A stretch of DNA of 64,000 bases from Drosophila pseudoobscura (lineage: Eukaryota; Arthropoda; Insecta; Diptera; Drosophilidae), in contig NC_046683.1 in the NCBI RefSeq assembly GCF_009870125.1, forward strand, positions 44,655,869 through 44,719,868, in the 5' to 3' direction. This document shows, one piece after another, positions 1 through 13,160 of this stretch. The notes under the pieces were generated by a model. It was not told the DNA's origin, made no database searches, and was given only the letters and a program-made list of their open reading frames with translations. Both the position numbers and the translations under genes were made by a program. How positions within the stretch are numbered: position 1 is the stretch's first letter; each line of letters begins with the position of its first letter.

Positions 1-1126
1 TTGAATAATTATTTCGAAAAAATGGCAGCTAAAAAAGGTTTTTTAACCTTTTAACACACATCCTCTTTGGGGCTATATTTGTGGCAGGATAAAACACAGA
101 GTCATTACTATTCACATCTCTTTATGATCGCTAAGAACTAGTTCTGGTGAAGCTAAGAGCTCTCTCAGAGAGCGACTCGTGCCTCAAGCTAGAGATGGCA
201 CTATTAGTACGCGCCTGCAATATTTACGAGGGCTCCGAAGAAGTGAATCAAACATGGAAATGTATTATGGAAGAGTTCATTGCTTCTTGTCACAATAGTG
301 TCACAATAATTGTGGAGTGCAAACTGTTTAGGTAAAAGGCTGCTGTACTCATTCAATGTACTCCCTGCATTGTCCTCTCCATTGTTCCGGGTCCTGCACA
401 GCCAGCGACAAGGCTGTGGACCTACACCTACTGGCAGTAAGTGTGGCAAACATTTAAAAACTTGGCTGTAATTGTTCTGAACAAGTTGGCAAACTGCGAA
501 CAAATGTGTCCCGGCCCCTATCGCTGGGTCGTTCATGCCGGAAGTTTTCGGATAATGAAATGCATGGGCGGGGGCATTACGCGCACTGTTTCCCGCAAAA
601 GAAACAAGATGAAGTGAGCCGACGCTGCCACTGCCGCGCACTTGTCGGAAGTGCCGTAAAATCCCCATCCCCATGCCCATGCCCCATGCCCCATGCAGTC
701 TACAGAAAGTGTCGCCCCCCACCCACAGGCCTCCACAGATAGCAAGTGGAATCTCCCTTCCCCACCCTGCCGTACAAAAACAATGGAATAGTTGTACGGG
801 GTGCACAGGGCATGTTATCCTGGGGGAATAGGGAAGCAGCCAAGTGGATTGCGAACTAAACTGGAATGCCCCGCAGGCAAGGGAGGAGAAGGAGGCGTAC
901 AAATGCCTAAAGTTTAGCACTTATTCTGTGCGCCTCAATACAAATTTACAGATGTAAGCATTGCATTAATCATTCCCTCAAGCATTCAATCAAACTTTGA
1001 CAATCAACATCGTGGAATCGAGAGCCCTTTAAGATGCTAAGGAAATCCCAAGATATTACAGAAAACTGATAGTTATCCAAAGTTCTATATATGGCATAAG
1101 TGTAGCATATCTTATCATTACAAACC
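1..1126. other. Intronic sequence at the window edge
   Basis: This lies 3' of the last visible exon of the thrombospondin-repeat gene on the minus strand. No further exon of that gene was recognised, so its 3' exons probably lie outside the window. Open frames here are low-complexity: the longest minus frame reads through CCCCATGCC-type repeats near 660-700. Confidence 0.5.
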
Positions 1127-2688
1127 TCGCAGAACTTTGCTCCATAGCGCGGTGGCGGGGAATCACAGAATCGGTAGCGATTACGGGTCCCTCCCAAGCA
1201 GTTGGTGGAGCAAGATGTCCACTCGCTCCATGGGCCCCATCCACCAGTATCGGAATCTACGGAATGAAGATAAATATGTAAGCTAAACATACCATGAAAA
1301 TGCATCGGAAACCTACCGCTGACGGGCAGAGTGGGGACGCAGTCCATCCGCACATCCGCCACGGCCCCAGAAATGGCCTGGCTGACGTACACAAAGCAGT
1401 ACTCAACGTACTTCTCGGAGAAGAGTTCGCAGGAGAAGTAGAGCGAGTGCTGGCTCTTTACCACCCGCTGCTCGGCCACGTAGTGCAGCGATGTGGGCGG
1501 CTTCAGGGAAGCCACATCCGCGCGCAGCTTCGCATAGAGGCGCACCCGATCGCCCTGCTCCAGGATGCAGCCAGGATACTCGTAAAGCACCCCGATGCCC
1601 GTGTGTGGATCGCAGGGGAAGATGCTCCGGGCATACACGTTGAAAACGAACTCATCGCTCCAGTCCACGCTGAGCTGCCGGCGGGTGGTGGGCACATTCT
1701 GGGCGGCTACCATGGGCCGCAGCTGAACGGCATAGTTCCCAGCCAGGCCGAACAGCTGGCAGCCCAGCTGCAGGGTCTTGTTCTTGGGGAAACCACGCAC
1801 CTGCTCGGCGAAGAGGACACTGGACCTAGAGACGTTTAGGCCGCAGCTTCGCTCCTTTCCGCAGTAGATCAGCTCCAGCCAGAACTCGGGCAGTCCGGGC
1901 ACTTTCCCGGCGACAAGGGCTTCATCGCAATCGACTTCGGGAAAGCGCAGCGTCACCTCCACAGGGGCCTTGGGGTAGGTCCGCAGGCGCACGGGACTGA
2001 CGATCATCTCGGCACTGGGCCACCGTACATCGAGGGTCTGCTGCAGCCTCTCGTCCTGTGCCGGCACCAGGGTGGTAGTCGTCAGTGTGGGCCTGGGCAG
2101 ACCATCTGCCTCGCTGCGGTTCCGTCGACCCAGGTTCGAGGGTGCTTCCGATATCGTCTTTAGGTTGCTGACAACCTGCATCTCATAGAGGCCGCCCAGA
2201 AAGAAGGTCTGACAGGGAACGGTGACCTGGGTGACATTAAAGCGTGGGTCTGGAAACAGGGGTATGTTCTGGACCACCTCCTTGCGCTTCCGCTGGAGCA
2301 GTACCTGGGTGCCATTGCTGCTGGCTCTGCTACTGCTACTGCTGTCCTGTTCCTGGTGGCCTGACGCCAAGCCCTTTTCCGGCGAGGGTACGACCTCATC
2401 AATGATTTTGCTAATGACTAAAGTGCTCATTATGGTATTCCTGCTCGTCAAGGAGTCCCTCTCCAGCTCCTGCTCCCGCTCCTGCTGGAGCCCTCGTCCG
2501 TCGGTGCTCAAGTGGGGGGGCGTGACAGGCGGCTCTGTGTCGTTTCCATTGAACTGGATCTGCACATGCAGGTCCCCGCTGAGTGCAGTGAATGTGCTCG
2601 GGGACATCAGGCGACCCTTTCGCACCGCCAGCACGTGACCTTTTGTCGAAATCGAGACAGAGCCGGTGCACAATGCGGAGAGAAGCAT
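1127..2688 (-). CDS. Secreted/membrane protein with one thrombospondin type 1 repeat (THSD1-like), 3'-partial
   Basis: The minus-strand exon opens after an acceptor at 2719 with a hydrophobic stretch (GFIICISHLFMLLSALC) typical of a signal peptide. The first ATG inside it is at 2688, but an upstream exon may supply a longer start; an apparent start at 2745 is a GTG. After a variable Ser/Thr-rich region comes a cysteine-containing beta-rich ectodomain with several N-glycosylation sequons. A TSP1 repeat follows: GGWGPWSEWTSCSTNC, then RNRYRFCDSPPPRYGAKFC. A donor GTTTGT follows 1127, after a whole codon. A 60-base in-frame GT-AG segment (1257-1316) interrupts the coding just before the TSP1 repeat. 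The order (signal, ectodomain, single TSP1) resembles vertebrate THSD1, an endothelial adhesion-linked membrane protein, but that is inference. The rest of the gene, possibly including a membrane segment, is not visible. Confidence 0.7.
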
Positions 2689-4417
2689 GAAAAGATGAGA
2701 GATACAAATTATAAATCCCTGTAATTCATTTCTTGCCCCTGCCACATGCCTCCTGCCCCATGCTCCCTATTCAAGGAAGCCATTCATTCAGCTATTGTGT
2801 GTGCCGTCGCGGTGGTGTAAATTGAGATGAGACAGAGCCAACAACTCTCCCATTTACAGATTACGGAGGCAAAACAAAAGCAACAGGAAAAGCTCTGTTA
2901 CGGAAAACCGAACATATCATACCCTGGCCCCTGTGCGTTCTATGCGAAATTTAAAATCCTTTAACCCATGTCAAAATCTCTCTAATTGAGTGACACTTGG
3001 AGACAAAGGCTATCGAGTGTATCATTCTCTCTCTATCCAGCGTTAAGGCTCTACTCTCTTCTCTTGACTGTAGGTTACTGACTTACTGACTTAATAATGC
3101 AAAAAACAAATGGATATACTTTTAACCAAAGCTTCGTTTGTGCTTTGAAATGGAAAAAAATAATGTACATATAGAAAAAGGGGCTTCAATTTGAAATTAG
3201 ATTTCTCTACTGTTTCTATTTATATTTCTAATTTATTCCCCATCTACATTGTATATTGTGTAAATGTGTCAAGAGCACTGAGACCTTCTGTCATAATATG
3301 AGTTTCACTCACTTGTTTCGCTCAACAGGAGCAACATTATGGATGATATAATAATTTTCCACTTGACTACTGATTCGAGGCCTGATGCTATCATTCCGAT
3401 TGTCTCCTTTCGCTTGCGATTCAGCGCCATCTTCTTTTTCATATTCTTCCTTCTTCCTGTTGTATTTGTTCCTTGTGCTCCCAATTTAGTCAATGGAGGT
3501 GGGTGGTCGACTACTTGGGCTGGGGCTGCTGCCGGACAGGGACAGTAGCCGGGAGCAAGTGGGGCGCTGGGCGCTGTCTGTTATCCTTCATTGGGGAACA
3601 ATGAGCATCTGGCTAGCTCTTATCGCTGGAGGAAGAAGGTGCCTTGGCGTGGGCATTTTCTGAAAGAGAATTAAAGAAAGCCACACAAATCAATTGCAGG
3701 TAATGTCTATGCAAGAAAAATATACATAAAAGAATGGAAATGAGTACAGAGCTCTAGGGTTAGATAAATGACTATGGGGAAGAGGAGCGGATCTCTCTAT
3801 GCCCAAAGTGTCAGTGCTTTGTACAATCCCCTCTCAAGGAGGCGGAAGACAAACAGCATTATATTGACCTCATTTTCAATCGATTCTCAACAGATTTGTG
3901 ACTATAATTGAGTTTTCGGCGGTATTTTTATCTCACTACAGCTCACTAATTTCAAGATAACTGTCTGGACTACCAAGTAATTTGCGTATTTCAAAATATA
4001 TTCGAACCTCTTTGTTAAAAATAAATTGAGAGTAAAGTTCTTGTAAGCATTAACTATGAATCAGCAATCCTAGCAATGATCTTTGTCTCGACCACTTTCC
4101 GATTCAGCTTAAAAAGTCACTTTCGGTTCCCAATAATACTCGTACAATGCAAACAATACAAATGACATCTCAACAGGAAAAACCTTAAAAGTAAGTGCCA
4201 ACAGCAAAGGGTGTCAACGGCCCCCTTTCGGACAATAAAACATCCCCATCCCCATCCACCCCCTAAACCAAAAACCCTCCTCACATGTATGGCCTAGACC
4301 GTGTATCTACATACACACGAGAGGGTGTATATTGTACGTTATATGCTTTTGTATATGAAAACTCCTTTGTGCCTCAAAAGAAAACAGAAATCAAGAAAAA
4401 ATGCTAGAGTAGACATC

Positions 4418-4700
4418 CCGACTATAAGATACCCGTTCTCGAAATTATTTGATCTTAATCTTAAAGGTGAAAGGCTCTAAAAGACATATTTTTCCTGATC
4501 CCAGCTTTTTATTACTTATTATACTTATATTATATACTCGTCAAGATCCATGATATGTACATATACAGAGTATAGAGGTAGGAGTATATTTGGGGTAAAA
4601 AATTTAGGTAAGATCGTACAACCACAATATACCCTTGTTTTCTCAAAAATATTGGGTATCAAAAACAGAATCAACCCTCATAAATTCTTAAACCAATTAC
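4418..4700 (-). repeat. INE-1/DINE-1-like fragment, degenerate
   Basis: It starts with CCGACTATAAGATACCCG, the reverse complement of an INE-1-type 3' end. It ends near TATACCCTTG followed by a TCAAAAATA block. The same two blocks occur in the same order near 12.97-13.16 kb, so this looks like a dispersed repeat. No coding capacity is seen; this is a non-autonomous Helitron-class remnant by inference. Confidence 0.45.
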
Positions 4701-5122
4701 AAGTCGTGCACGAAGCATTTTTATGGCGATTATTTTCACAATTCAATGCAATTTCATGAAAGTTATGGTCCAACACAAGCGAAATAAAACAAACATAAAA
4801 CTAAGGAAAATTGTGATTCCAAGTGCGAGGGCCTGGTCCTTGTGATTTTCACTTCAAAATATAATAATAACATGTTTAGGCAGAATTCATAAAATACCTA
4901 TCTTTATGTGTCGTTTGGGGGCGGGGCGCAATTGTTGTAAGTGGAAACCATAAATTGTAGATTATTGCGGAATCAGCACTCAAAGTATCTACCTAATTGC
5001 ACATTTCACCCGTGTTTGGTAAAAGGACATTTTCAATTTCAATTTGTGAAGTAATTTGAACTTTTGGACGCCACTTTCATTTCCATTTTCCCCATTAGTT
5101 TGACTGCAGCTGACAGATGGAC

Positions 5123-5155
5123 GCTAACGCTAACTCTAACTCTAACTCTAACGCT
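5123..5155. repeat. Short tandem hexamer repeat (GCTAAC/TCTAAC)
   Basis: Five consecutive hexamers of the form (G/T)CTAAC are visible directly. Confidence 0.8.
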
Positions 5156-5329
5156 GTGCTGCTCGTTGCAAGAGTATTAGTTATCAATTCGTTCTGTTGA
5201 CCCATCCTAGCACCATCGGTGGAGGACCGAGACCACTCGGAGTGTTTGCCTCCTCCCCATAATTAAGTAACTTTCCTACAAATACGTGTATAATATTAAA
5301 CACATTCTGAAACAAGGCAAGCAGAAAAC

Positions 5330-5350
5330 CCAGCCCCAGCCCCAGCCCCA
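5330..5350. repeat. CCCCAG hexamer repeat
   Basis: There are three to four tandem CCCCAG units. No gene context is seen. Confidence 0.7.
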
Positions 5351-6538
5351 ATGCCAGCCACAGTCGTAGCTCCAGGTGCAGCTATTCATCACTGGCTGAA
5401 AGGAGGCATCGGCATCCCCGTAATATGATGACTGAATCAACGTACAACCGTAAACTTTATACGAGTTTGTGGGTTGATGTTCTGCAGCTAGTTCCTGTCG
5501 GTCTCACGTTGGTCTCACTTCGACAGAGACAAGGAATCCAGGTGCCTATATCAACCCCCACTCTCCGTGCAGCCTTCATCATTAGCGAAATCTGCCAACG
5601 TCATTGGCATGTTGTTCTCCCTGTCCCTGTCCCTGTTCCTGCCCTGCCCTGCCCTTCCCTGCCGCACCCCAGCCTTCCCTTCTCGTAGGAGTGTAACTTT
5701 AATTACGAACACGCACGGATCATATACCGATAGGCAGATGGCACATTGCACGCCTTTCGCGCTAATGAGTCGGACCTGCCAAGGGATCCCACATGACACA
5801 TGTGTTCGTCCGTGCGCATTGGATCGATTCTCAGTGGAGGGACAGACTCCAACACCTGGTCACAAATCAAACTCCGATACTTTAGTGCTGTAAACTCTGT
5901 GTTGGTTTCCTTTTGATGTCCTTTTAGAATAGGAGGAAACACTCAACACATTACCAATTAACTTTTGGCAATATTCGATTACACTTTTACACAGGCAAAT
6001 TGTTATTGTATAAAGAATTAGATAAGGGCTATGATAGCATCATAAGCCTCCACATCACACAACATCGCATCGGGAAAATGTTTGAATAAGTCCGCCCACA
6101 TTCACGGACGACATATCAGTTTCCATTCAATAGATAAAGTGTGCAAAACAAAATCAGAAATCAGAGCACACTTTTCATTGCCAAAAACTCGCAAACTTTG
6201 CTTTGTCCCCCACTGTGCAACAGGGGAGCGTGACGTGTCGCCGCCGCCCACCATCATGATTATCGATGTCGCTGTGGGCGATCGGAGGTCAAAGCGTTGC
6301 GATGAGGGTGGTGATGGGAGGGTGAGTGGCATCGGAAAACTATTAACTGCACTGTGCGGTCCTTTGAATGGGCCATTATCCTGCCAGCCAGAGCCACCCG
6401 CCACTGACGCTAATCGCTGGCCTGGCCCGCTACACAGGCCTGCAATCGTCGCAGCGTGGAAAATCAAAGTGATTGCGGCACAGAGAATTATGGTGCATGG
6501 CTGGGCTAAAATGTGGGTCCTGTGCCTAGCGCCTAGTG

Positions 6539-6583
6539 CCTGGACCTGGACTTGGACCTGGACCTGGACCTGGACCTGGACCT
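6539..6583. repeat. (CTGGAC)n minisatellite
   Basis: About seven tandem CTGGAC units with one T variant. It translates as repeats in all forward frames (WTWT, GPGP, DLDL), which explains several spurious open frames here. Confidence 0.85.
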
Positions 6584-8270
6584 AGGGGGCAGTACGACAG
6601 GCTCTACATGTCATTGCCCCTGCCCGACTGGTTTGCCGTCTGGCTACCAATTCCACCCTCGCCACTCGCCACTCGCCTCTGCCACGAGTATCTCCGCCCC
6701 TTGCGACCCCGCCAGAGTGCTGTTATTCATTATATTTTGTGGGCAGGGAAAACTCTGCTTCGACTCCGCCGGGGGTGACTCGTCTATGAAAACACACACA
6801 ACCGCACAGGCGAGTTGCCGTAGCTCTACGGGCGAAACTTTAAAATGCGCAAATTCACCCACAAAGGAAAAGGGAAAAATGCAGATTTTGAATATCCACA
6901 CATTTACATGCTCTGTTTACTCTTAATCAATGGACAAGGCTGAGAACGAGCTGAGTTTGCAGGGAAAGTTCGGTTTACGGAACGGAGCCAGCCCGCATGC
7001 GGTGTCCTGGTACTGGTCGTACGTCCCTTGCTCTGGCTGAGGCTCTTGACTCAATGGGATGGGGAAGCGTGAAGCGGGAAGCGGGAAGGGGGAAGGGAGC
7101 CACGAACGCTGTTTGGTCTCTCTGGCAAATGGGCTTAAAACTACAAATAATAAATCCCTCTGGGATGTAATTGCCCGACCTGGACCACAGCCATACACAA
7201 GCTTGTCCTCGTTTCGCCAAAATGATGGAAGGCACAGCAAAGCAGGCATGTACATGGGCATTAGGCCACGGCCAAAAGAATCCACTGAAGGATACAACCT
7301 TTACAAGTACATGGTACAAATGAAAATAGTCGAAAGCTGGCATTCATAATTTGCAGAATTATCCATAATATCCATATCCAATCCTATGTGGATATATAAT
7401 TTATATAGATAAAGACACAGTGTTTAAAAAACTAAAATTTAATTTGGGACAGAATTTCTCCTCCGGTTTCTCTGCAGTTGTATCAGCTACGAGGTTTAAC
7501 TACTTGGCAACCGCTGACCCAAGCCGTCAGGGCAAAAATAAATGCAGCTCAAAGAGTAGTAAGAGCAAGAATGTGGCAAGAAGCACAGTGCCGTTGCACA
7601 GTTGTCGTTGCACTTGACACCGAAACCACAAAGGCTTTAACTACAATGATTGTAGGGCCGCACCACCCTTTTTTGTCACAGCAACGAAAGTCACAGAAAG
7701 AAGGCGTCAAGTATTTAAATACCCTTTTCTCACAAAAGATGTATCCTACTCCTAGCCTATTCCCCCGTTCTTGGGAGCTCTCGCTTACTGTAGGAAGTTT
7801 GGTCTTTCAAAAACCACATTCTGAGCAAGATATCATTAAAATGTTGGGAGTTTTTCGATTCGATGTCGTCAGAGCAACGAAAAGCAGAGGAATGAATAGT
7901 TTTTTGTAAGAAGTTTTTTATGCAGATTCGAACGTGGCTTTACCATCAATAGATTCTGAATACCTTTACATCGTTCAACCGGAAAAAGGGCGAATCAAAG
8001 TTAAAAACACACGATGGTGGTGGTAGAAATATTCCCAACACTTGCAGGGACGTCTAATCCACTGGGAAGGGGTGGGAGCTCCTGAAAAGTAAAGTGAGTA
8101 CGAGTATGTGGGTTCGCTTATGAAATTGCAAAGCAATTTTAACTCCAGACTGCATCTCCGTTGGTGGCATTTTCCACAAGACTAACCGCAACACAGGCAC
8201 TCGCGTGCCCCATGCAATTGACATTGACGTTGGCGCCAAGCCGCCAACGGCGGGTTTAGGGTTCCTCAAC

Positions 8271-8310
8271 TCCTGCTGCTGCTGCTGCTGCTTCTGCTCC
8301 TGCTCCTGCC
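8271..8310. repeat. GCT triplet microsatellite
   Basis: A (GCT)n run grades into TGCTCC units. It is not in a recognised reading frame. Confidence 0.8.
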
Positions 8311-8478
8311 GTGGCTCGTAACTCTTTCATCAGAACTAAGGGCACCTCATCATGCGAAAACTGCTCGCATGGAGCCTCAACAGTAAATAAAAGCACGAGT
8401 ATATTAGAATGGAGGTGAAAAGCTTTTCCACCGCAGACGGCCCTCAGGACGAATGGAACACAGAGGCAGGGTCTGCCA

Positions 8479-8504
8479 TGCCTCTGCCTCTGCCTCTGCC
8501 TCTG
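8479..8504. repeat. CTCTGC hexamer repeat
   Basis: Four tandem CTCTGC units are visible. Confidence 0.8.
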
Positions 8505-11500
8505 ACTGAATCCAGGTAGAGCCCGGCCATATGGAAATGGAATGCATTACACGGACAAAGCTACTCAAGCGGGCGCCCTGGGGCAACGACTGGATTGCAT
8601 GCAGGTGGACATTAAAGAGAGTCGACACCGACCCCACCACGACTCGTCCTATCCGGCAGGCAGTAAGTGCTACTTAATAATTGAAGACCCAGGCGTTCGC
8701 ACCGTCGTAAACTTGTCGAGAGTCCTGGCCTGGTCTGGTCTGACTCTCCCAACGTGACTTTAATAAACGTCTGCGACGTCTGCCCAGGAAACTTAGCGAC
8801 TAGACCGCAATCTAAGACAGCCCTCCAGAAGCGGCTCCGAGTGCAGACTAGACCCGACCCCGTCGGAGCTTAAGTGTGGGTGTGTTCGTTCCGATTCTGC
8901 CATGGCATCCGCCTCTACGCTGCCTCTAAACTAAATGTGCACTTAAATCAGTCAGCCACATTGTCGGGGTCCGCCTCCTGTCGCCCGCACTGCGCGGTCC
9001 TCGCCCCCAGGACGCCCTCGAGCGAGTGTCTTGTGGCTGTCGTCTTTGTATCGTGCTGCTCCAAAGTTGCAAAGAGACAAACAGAGGCACACAACTCAAG
9101 GCAGAGCGCGTGCAATTGTCGCTGTATTTTCGGGAGCGTCTCACAATGCTTTCCAAACGAAGTCGTATCAATGACGCCCAATATCCAATTAGAGGGTTTA
9201 TGAGACGAGTACAAAAAGGGATTCCTATACTCGAAACACAAGGAAGACTTACAAATGGCACCCTGAAATTCGTTATAGTTTTTCAATCAATTGTCATTAC
9301 ATTGCCAGTAATGAGATCTGTTCGTAGAATATTAATATACTCGTGCTATGCGTTTGAAGGCGTTTCAAAGAATCAGAATTATGCTTTTCTATTCTTTGGG
9401 CTGCTCTGATTGAAGCACTGTCACAAAAAGAGCTTACTCCGAAGAAAAAATGGCAAGCCAAGTCACTATTCCATGACCTCTTAATCGACTGCACTTACAG
9501 CTTCCTCTCATTACGGTTGATTTATTCATAATTTACCATCTGGCGTGGGTGATTCAATTGACTCAACTAATCCAATCAAATTACGAGTCTTCACGTGCCG
9601 GATACCCCCTCATAAAAGCTGTGTGGAATGCCAAACTTGGCGTTCCATGAAAATGAATTACAATCAATTTAGTTTTGGCCTAAATAGATAATTCCATATC
9701 CATGCCATATTCCGCACCCACACATCAGAAAGGATGCGATAACAAATCTGTAAATCAGCAGAAAAAAAAGGCAAGGAAAATACAAATTGCGTATACGAAT
9801 ATTAGGGTCACCGAAATAAAAACTCCCCGAGTTGATTTCCGATTGAAGACATCCCAGACAGTAGCCAGCGGCGCTTGGAGATAGAAGTTGGTGCTGGCGC
9901 TGGCGCTGGCACTGTCTCTGGGTCTGGGTTCTTCTTCCCTTATCGGCCGGGACACAATATTCATATTTGCATAACGCTCGCATAGAGTCCTGTATTGAAG
10001 CGATACTCCCTTGCAAGCACTGGGTCTGGTCTGGAACATCTCCCTTTTCCTTTTCCCTTTCCCTTTCCCTTTCACTGACTCCGCTGCGCAAATGCCACAA
10101 GTCGCCTCCCCGTTCATTCGTATCCCTATACATGATGTCGTTGACGCGGGAACAGCTGGAGCTTGATTTGTCAGTTTTTATGGCAGACAGCCTTTGAGGC
10201 GCCAGTGCCGCCAAGCGAAAGGAATCCATTAATCGACGGCAGCGCCATCCCAGACAGTGCGCCCAAAGGAGTTTATCCCGAAAATATAATGAGTCGGCAC
10301 AAATACTTGGGTAACTTTTTTCTGGATTGCCGCACGAATGTCTGGGAATTTCGATTTTCTACTGACAATAAGTCCAGCTATTCGCTTTGATTGATTTCTG
10401 CTTTTGCGGACATGTTGCGTGACCAAAATGCAGGATTTCAAATACCAAATGTTGAGTAAATAATAATAATTACTGATTTTATATACATTAATGGCACAAC
10501 ATAAAAACACAGTTGTTTGCCTCTAACACAAGCGCTTCGACCATCCCATCCGTTCACGAATCTAGCCACTAAAGAGTCAGAGTATCCATTCACGAATCTA
10601 CCCACTAAACATCCACGAATCTCCATCCACCCATTAAACATTTCGGGGATTTTTGAAATTAATACCCGATAACGGCTTCAGCAGTTTTGAATAATGCTGC
10701 GAGATTGAAGTCGTAAGCGGCAATATTTTCGTCTTTTCGTTCGCTTCATTTGCTGTTGATTTTGTGGTTGGGTTTCAGGGACCGCGAGCGGGACCGGACC
10801 AGGGCTTCTCGGGATGATTAATGGAATGCGTTTTCGCCATTTCCCACCCAATCCTCCCCCAGGGCGTCCATTACGATAATGAGCCTGGGCTGAAACCGAC
10901 TCCGTTTAGAATAAAAGCCACAACTGGAGTAATCGGAGTGTTTTTGGGAATGCACAGCGAATATCTTGGGAAAGAATCTTGGAGTATCTCTTAGTCCTTT
11001 GCATATTTAGCGTGGATATGATGAAAGTAATCTAATCAAAGGAAGGACAGATTACATCGAAACATTTCGAAAGATTCCCCGATTAAAATGTGGCACGTGG
11101 AAAAGTAATCAGACAGCAGCAGGTCATTACTTTATAAGCGCAGTGGAATGCCATGCCTTGCCATGCCCCAGAGGCCGTCCATTGGACCAGAATCCCAGTT
11201 GCCAGTTTCCAGTTTCCAGCTGCCAGCTGCGGTGGTGGTCGGCCATAATTGTACCAAGCGGCCGGCAATGGATCTAATTTGAATAAAAATGGTTCTCATT
11301 ACGTGCAGCATCACGCGCCTCGGAGCTGGAGCTGTGGACAGATACATCAGATGTAGTCGAAAGTGTGGCGCCTCAGCCTCAGCCTCCACACACACACACC
11401 TCATACACAGCTCCCTCCATGGAATCCAATCTTCCTGTTCCCCAGGTTCGTAGGCAAAATTGTTTATGAGAAAATTGTTTTGGGGAGTAGGCGGCAGCGA

Positions 11501-12969
11501 GGGAGAGGCTTATGACACGCAATAGAGAACCTCTCCATCCACATCCAGGAAGCGGAAGTGTAATAAGTGGGGGCAAAGCATGGGCATCCCCAGGAGTTGC
11601 GTGGCTGCCGTGGAGAATTGCCGGAGTGGGTAAGTGGTGGAGCACCACGTTGACTTCGATTTATGTTTGCCACGAGCCAACAGCCACCGAAAGTAAATTA
11701 AATTTGCATTTTTTTATTAGGAAGTATTTTGCTGAATCGTACAGTCGGTGGGTGGGAGACATGGACATGGGCTCCATGTTTGTTGAACGCCCCAAAGGTG
11801 ACAGACTCCCTTCCACCGAGTTGACATCAGCTCAAGGAGGGAACAGAGACTGAGTGCCTCTCCGTCTAATTGTGCCTGTTCCTGTTCGTGTTGCTTTGCC
11901 TTGATTATTTTCATTATTCGGAGGTGCAAGTATTTACATTCACATTCACACGAGCATAGATTTGTGTGTGTTGTTTTGTTGGCAGAAATACGGAAATACT
12001 TGTACATAAGTATGCCCCACACCACACTCTGCCACTCGTTCACTCGTATAATCGCTTACCGCCGGATTACATTGTCGCATAAATTGCAAAATGAAACCCT
12101 GAATCCGGCTTCAGTTTAATTACGCACATTTTTCCGTACACTGAAATGAAAAACAAAGAAGATTATGGGATAAACGCTACTCGGGTATCCTTTATTCAAG
12201 CAGCAATCCAATTTGAAATTAAAAGTCATGATACTGCAGAAGAAAAGTTTACTTTTCTGACTTTTTCTGGCTGTAGTCATTAACCAAACACGATGAAATT
12301 TTGTGAGTCGTTGGATAACAGCCGAAAAGGACTGTTTCCAAATTATTTATCCATGTTGGGGCCTCATTTTTACTATCCAGTGACCCCTGCTTTGCCATGA
12401 AATGAATTGCAGAATTCTTCCACATACATACTTATGTCATACATATCAAAGCCATCTGTCTTAATCAACTATATAACTGATAAAAAACAAATCACTTATC
12501 ATAGAATGCCTGCCAAAGGAACCATCGATCTTCCGTCGCGTCTTTCATTTGTCTTTGATTACCTTTGGCGCATATGATTAATGTCGTTGGAATACCAATC
12601 AAAGAATTATTAATAAATAATTCCATCAACACTCCAGTATGATGTGTTTTCGCAGGCTTGATAAATGTAAGTACACTTTACTAGGCGTAAAGTACAAGGA
12701 AGACTTGAAGTAGTGCAGCTGTTGAACAATATCGAGTTACAATATAATCAACTAAATGTTCCCTTTATCCGAAACTTAAACAAAAATAAAACAAGATGCG
12801 TGTGGGGGGTGCGTTGCACACACAGATACAATATTATCCACAATTGCATTACTCGAAAGCCAAACTGAAAACATTTCCGACTGGCAAATGGAGCAGTCGC
12901 ACTGCACAAATGTTGCTCGAGGTGACATATGAAAAAGACTTCAAAGGCAAAAGTTTAAAGGAGTCAGAA

Positions 12970-13160
12970 ACCATACCATTCCGACTATAAGATACCCCAT
13001 AGTCGGTAAACAAAGTCCACAAGATATTGAAGACTTTGTTGCTTAGGTTCCAAAGCCACCGATACCGATACCAATACTGATCCTGTTCTATACATATGTA
13101 TATGTATGTATTCTCAAAAATACCATATACCCTCTATACTCCACGCACACTGGGTATAAT
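12970..13160 (-). repeat. INE-1/DINE-1-like fragment, degenerate
   Basis: It begins CCGACTATAAGATACCCC and ends with TCTCAAAAATACC...ATATACCC and GGGTAT, the same order of blocks as the 4.4 kb copy. It is noncoding. Confidence 0.45.

Larger units (their letters stand above)
2719..9500. other. Noncoding DNA upstream of the TSP1-repeat gene, proximal half
   Basis: No exon with convincing protein similarity was found on either strand. It is likely the first intron of the minus-strand TSP1-repeat gene, because that gene's signal-peptide exon starts at a splice acceptor, or intergenic DNA. It holds simple repeats (listed separately) and an INE-1-like fragment near 4.4 kb. Enhancers are possible, but I saw no specific site that I can defend. 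Confidence 0.45.

Noticed and set aside
204-920. Long minus-strand open frame (238 codons) at the window start
   Set aside because: It has low-complexity GMGMGM runs from a CCCATG repeat, no domain and no plausible splice context; an overlapping plus frame is equally open.
2743-2745. GTG start of the TSP1-repeat gene
   Set aside because: Nuclear fly genes start at ATG, and a splice acceptor lies at 2719 inside that frame.
6482-6585. Coding potential of the CTGGAC minisatellite
   Set aside because: All forward frames are open simply because the repeat has no stop; no flanking gene structure exists.
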